Assembly (NCBI RefSeq): GCF_000745015.1 | Contig: NZ_JQNA01000002.1 | Coordinates: 2,914,001 to 2,978,000, forward strand | Length of the DNA stretch: 64,000 bases | From: Burkholderia sp. 9120 | Lineage (GTDB): Bacteria; Pseudomonadota; Gammaproteobacteria; Burkholderiales; Burkholderiaceae | Reading direction: 5' to 3' | Shown here: positions 61,053 through 64,000 of the stretch, in pieces | Numbering within the stretch: position 1 is the stretch's first letter | How the letters are laid out: each line of letters opens with the position of its first letter | Program-made: the position numbers and the translations under genes | Notes under the pieces: generated by a model | The model's input: the letters and a program-made list of their open reading frames with translations, nothing else | The model's database searches: none | Told to the model about the DNA's origin: nothing

Positions 61053-62800
61053 GCCGCGACCGCTTCGCCCGAACGTTCGACGTCGAGCGTTTCTTCATGG
61101 AACGCCGCCAGCGACTCGCGATGCGCGACGCTGACAATCGCCGCCTTCGGCAGGCGCTCGGTGAACAGACGGTAGAGCCGCGCTTCGTTCTCGGCGTCGA
61201 GCGCGCTGGTCGCTTCGTCGAGGAACAGATAGTCCGGCTTGTGCAGCAGCACGCGCGCGCCGGCGAGGCGCTGCTGTTCGCCCGGCGACAGAATGCGGGT
61301 CCAATGCCCCGATTCCGCCAGCCGGTCGGCGTACTCGGACAAGTGGCAGGTGATGAGCGCTTCGCGGCATTCGTCGTCGGTATAGGTGTCGGCCGAGGAC
61401 GGGTAGGTGAGCGCCGCCTTCAGCGTGCCGATCGGCATGTAGCTGACCTGCGGGATGAACATCATGCGGGCGTTGACCGGCGCGTCGATCGAGCCGTCGC
61501 CGAACGGCCACAGGCCGGCCAGCGCGCGCATCAGCGTGCTCTTGCCCGAACCGGACGGACCGCGCACCAGCCAGCGCGAGCCCGGCCGGATCGCGATATC
61601 GCGAATACGCGACAGCGGATTGCCGTTCGGCAGCGCGAGCTTGAGGCCTTCGGTGGAGAGCTTGTCGGCGTCGACGTAATGCAGGTTGATGCCGCCGTGC
61701 TCGGTGGCCGGCGAGACCGATTCCTTAAAGTGCGGCGAGTGCAGAATGCGCTTGAATTCACGCAACCGGTTCACGGTGGCGCGCCATTCGACGAGGCTGC
61801 CGTAACTGTTGATGAACCACGAGAACGAATCGCTGACGGTGCCGAACGCGCTGGAGATCTGCATCAGCACGCCGAACGTGAAGGCGCCGGCGAAGTAGCG
61901 CGGCGCGGCGACCACCAGCGGAAAGATGATCGCGATCTGTCCGTAGAAGCTGAGCACGAAGGTGAGCCGCTTGGTGTACTTCATCACCTGCCACCAGTTG
62001 TCGCGGATGCGCCCAAACAGCGAGTGCGTGCTCGTCTTCTCCGTTTCCATGCCGTTGTAGAAGGCGATCTGTTCGGCGTTTTCACGCAGACGGATCAGGC
62101 CGAAACGGAAGTCCGCCTCGACTTTCTGCGCCTGGTAGTTGATCGGCACGAGCGGATGGCCGACCTTCTGGATGATCAGCGAGCCGATCACCGCGTAGAG
62201 CGCCGCGGCCCAGACCATGTAGCCGGGAATCTGCACCGGCATGCCGCCGAGCGAGACGGTCAGGGCACCGCCGATCGTCCACAGGATCGTGATGAACGAC
62301 ACCAGCGTGACGACCGTGGAGAGCAGGTCGAGTGTCAGTGACAGCGTGCTGGTGGCGAACGATTGCAGGTCGTCGCTGATCCGCTGGTCGGGGTTGTCGG
62401 CGAGGCGGTCGCGTTCGATCCGATAGAAGGCGCTGTCGTGCATCCACTCGTTCAGATAACGCGTGGTCAGCCACTGGCGCCAGCGGAAGCCGAGCATCTG
62501 GCGCAGATACCGCCCGTACACCGCGAGGATGATGAAGGCGAACGCGAGTACCGAGAACACCATCAGCAGGTGCGGGAAATCGTGGACGTTCTTGGTCTGC
62601 AGCGCGTTGTAGAAGTCGGCGCTCCAGCGGTTCAGGCGCACGTTGATCCATACGACCAGCAGGTTCATCACGATGATCGCGATGAGCAGGCCCCAGGCCG
62701 TTTTTCGTTCTTCGGAGACCCAGTAGGGTTTGATCAGGCTCCAGGCGGAGATCTTTTCGTCCGGCGGCAGCGCGGGGCTGGCTGAGGTATTCGGTGTCAT
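61049..62800 (-). CDS. SbmA/BacA-type ABC transporter with fused ATPase (YddA/BclA-like)
   Basis: 583 aa from ATG 62800 (AGGA 5 bases upstream). The membrane half, about residues 20-330, follows the SbmA_BacA family (NRWSADFYNALQTKNVHDF). The ATPase half has Walker A GPSGSGKST, signature LSPGEQQRLAGAR and Walker B YLFLDEATSALD. Relatives import peptides or vitamin-like compounds (BclA in rhizobia) or have unknown roles (YddA). The partner SDR gene overlaps it. Confidence 0.88.
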   Translation of the reverse strand: MTPNTSASPALPPDEKISAWSLIKPYWVSEERKTAWGLLIAIIVMNLLVVWINVRLNRWSADFYNALQTKNVHDFPHLLMVFSVLAFAFIILAVYGRYLRQMLGFRWRQWLTTRYLNEWMHDSAFYRIERDRLADNPDQRISDDLQSFATSTLSLTLDLLSTVVTLVSFITILWTIGGALTVSLGGMPVQIPGYMVWAAALYAVIGSLIIQKVGHPLVPINYQAQKVEADFRFGLIRLRENAEQIAFYNGMETEKTSTHSLFGRIRDNWWQVMKYTKRLTFVLSFYGQIAIIFPLVVAAPRYFAGAFTFGVLMQISSAFGTVSDSFSWFINSYGSLVEWRATVNRLREFKRILHSPHFKESVSPATEHGGINLHYVDADKLSTEGLKLALPNGNPLSRIRDIAIRPGSRWLVRGPSGSGKSTLMRALAGLWPFGDGSIDAPVNARMMFIPQVSYMPIGTLKAALTYPSSADTYTDDECREALITCHLSEYADRLAESGHWTRILSPGEQQRLAGARVLLHKPDYLFLDEATSALDAENEARLYRLFTERLPKAAIVSVAHRESLAAFHEETLDVERSGEAVAA

Positions 62801-63093
62801 GAGCATCCTGAAGAAGTGCTGGCCTGCATGCCCGGGCGTCGTGCTCGACGAACGCTCGTCCGGGCGAGCGTCCGATTCTGGCGCGTGGCCCTTAAGCGAA
62901 AATTAATTTGCGCCGCAAGGCTTCGCTGCCATGCTGTGACGGCGCGGGCGGCGGTTTATGGAATGCGTGCCGAGCGCGCCGTGCCGTCGTGACATGGGCT
63001 CGTTGCATTGTGCCAGAGCGCCGTGTCGGGCCGCATCGACAACATAAAAGAAGGTGCCGGATCAAACTCCGCGCGAACACGCCGGGCGCTGGT

Positions 63094-63123
63094 TTGCGGG
63101 CGTCGCGGCTTTTATGGTCTAAT
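63094..63123 (+). promoter_or_regulatory. Candidate promoter of the thiamine leader
   Basis: TTGCGG (63094-63099), 18-base spacer, TCTAAT (63118-63123), only about 8 bases before the riboswitch. It lies in the 571-base gap 62801-63371, whose earlier half holds nothing I recognise. Confidence 0.45.
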
Positions 63124-63133
63124 GGCCTTCGAC

Positions 63134-63241
63134 GAAACAGGGGTGCTTTGCCCACAGGCGCGCATGATTTTCATGCCGTAGCGGCAAGGCTGAGAGAGAC
63201 CCTTTGCACCCGATCCGGGTAATACCGGCGCGGGAAGTTTC
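63134..63241 (+). promoter_or_regulatory. TPP riboswitch (THI element)
   Basis: The conserved core runs from GGCTGAGA (63188-63195) through GACCCTTTGCACCCGATC and GGGTAATACCGGCG to GGGAAG. The closing stem P1 pairs GAAAC (63134-63138) with GTTTC (63237-63241). Beyond it, GGAAG/CTTCC (63243-63260) and CCCC-GCC-GGGG (63264-63274) form the likely expression platform. It controls thiamine genes, here the 37-codon ORF and thiO, through thiamine pyrophosphate. Confidence 0.95.
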
Positions 63242-63371
63242 CGGAAGCAGCCAGTCTTCCATTCCCCGCCGGGGTGGCGTACGTCATCAGAACGTGCGTC
63301 GTGCCCGGCCGGCCTTACCCGCCGGTTTCGTCCTGGGTACGTGCGTTTTTCTGCCGTACGGAAAGGACTCG

Positions 63372-63485
63372 ATGACCGCCTATTCTTCAGTTATGTGTTT
63401 TGCTCTTCGTCACGCCGCTGTCGGCGCGCTGTGCTTTAGCCTGTCTAGCCTGATTGAACATCGTGAAACGGAGCGTGCGCAATGA
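63372..63485 (+). CDS. 37-codon ORF between riboswitch and thiO
   Basis: Starts MTAYSSVMCFALRHAAVGAL and ends with a charged ERAQ; the middle is hydrophobic. AAGGA lies 4-5 bases before ATG 63372, and the stop overlaps the thiO start (ATGA at 63482-63485), so it is well placed for translational coupling. I do not recognise the peptide. It could be a leader peptide for thiO. Confidence 0.5.
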   Translation: MTAYSSVMCFALRHAAVGALCFSLSSLIEHRETERAQ

Positions 63486-64000
63486 GCCGTTCCGCGCAAC
63501 CCGATTTCGCCGTCCTCGGTGGCGGCCTGTGCGGCCGGCTGGTCGCGTGGCGTCTGGCGGGCCAGGGGCTTCGCGTGGCGCTGTACGAGCGTGGCGATGC
63601 CGCCGGTTCGCAAGCGGCCGCGTGGGTCGCCGCCGCGATGCTGGCGCCGCTCGCCGAAGCCGCCAGCGCTGAATTGCTGATCACCCGTCTCGGCGCGAGT
63701 TCGCTCGATACGTGGCCGCAAGTGCTGGCCGAGTTGCCCGAGCCGGTGTTCTTCCAGCGCAATGGCACGCTGGTGGTCTGGCATCATGCCGATCGCACCG
63801 AAGCGCCGCTGTTCGAGCGCCGGGTGCGCTCGAATGCACCGGCTGACTTGCTGGACGGCGGCTTCGTCACGCTGGCCGGCGCGCAGCTCGGCGCCGCCGA
63901 GCCCGCGTTGGCCGGACGCTTCAACCAGGGCTGGTTGTTGCCGCGCGAAGGTCAACTGGATAACCGCCAGGTGCTGGCCGCGCTGGCCGCGGGCCTCGCA
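63482..64000 (+). CDS. thiO: Glycine oxidase-like FAD protein ThiO, 5' part
   Basis: 173 codons are visible, open to the window end (usual length about 370). The FAD motif FAVLGGGLCGRLVAWRLAGQ begins at residue 9, followed by the ERG acidic end of the second strand. Family members oxidise glycine to the dehydroglycine used for thiazole synthesis. The TPP riboswitch and Burkholderia gene order (thiO-thiS-thiG-thiE) support the symbol. A standard start MSRSAQPDFAVLGGG. Confidence 0.88.
   Translation, partial: MSRSAQPDFAVLGGGLCGRLVAWRLAGQGLRVALYERGDAAGSQAAAWVAAAMLAPLAEAASAELLITRLGASSLDTWPQVLAELPEPVFFQRNGTLVVWHHADRTEAPLFERRVRSNAPADLLDGGFVTLAGAQLGAAEPALAGRFNQGWLLPREGQLDNRQVLAALAAGLA

Noticed and set aside
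63204..63485. 93-codon frame covering the end of the riboswitch and the small ORF
   Set aside because: Its start lies within the conserved TPP aptamer; only the last 37 codons have a proper ribosome-binding site.

Overview
The window looks like the main chromosome of a Burkholderia/Paraburkholderia-type betaproteobacterium. The evidence is the tuf-S10-spc-alpha ribosomal order, a high-GC coding style, and gene sets typical of that group: pilMNOQ-aroK-aroB-dgt, gltB-gltD, resB-ccsB and a TPP-riboswitch-thiO locus. I saw no rRNA, tRNA, CRISPR array, prophage or intact insertion sequence. This assignment is inference from gene order and protein similarity recalled from memory.

Region 1 (1-15.6 kb) is the ribosomal super-operon, all on the plus strand: the end of tuf, the S10 set (rpsJ to rpsQ), the spc set (rplN to rpmJ, with secY and infA) and the alpha set (rpsM, rpsK, rpsD, rpoA, rplQ). 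Many genes overlap by 1-4 bases or sit within 20 bases, which fits translational coupling. Three non-coding features break the chain. A near-consensus promoter with a structured leader lies between rpsJ and rplC. The expected spc promoter lies between rpsQ and rplN. A textbook intrinsic terminator lies between rpoA and rplQ.

Region 2 (15.7-30 kb) concerns envelope redox, heme and cytochrome c: cutA, dsbD, a PDZ protein, hemB, engB, a di-heme cytochrome c4, the System II cytochrome c assembly pair resB-ccsB, and msrP-msrQ (periplasmic methionine sulfoxide repair). It is followed by lysA-lptM and cyaY. A candidate small RNA lies between hemB and engB.

Region 3 (30-43 kb) holds mrcA (PBP1a), a type IV pilus assembly operon whose PilO carries a PilP-like C-terminus, then aroK-aroB-dgt, an ElaB-like protein, OmpW, and a REP-type transposase homologue that has lost its catalytic residues and stands directly upstream of gltB. 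Region 4 (43-53.4 kb) is gltB-gltD (glutamate synthase), a D-amino acid dehydrogenase with an MFS transporter, and a Tat-type exported tyrosine-phosphatase-like protein whose nucleophilic cysteine is a serine.

Region 5 (53.6-60.1 kb) is the least familiar part. An EnvZ/OmpR-like pair and a second, closely similar OmpR-type regulator flank a run of small exported proteins, including an FlgH-family lipoprotein with no other flagellar gene nearby. This is my best candidate for an undescribed envelope module. Region 6 (60.2-64 kb) has a divergent short-chain dehydrogenase coupled to a YddA/BclA-like ABC transporter, then a TPP riboswitch, a 37-codon ORF and the start of thiO, which runs off the window.
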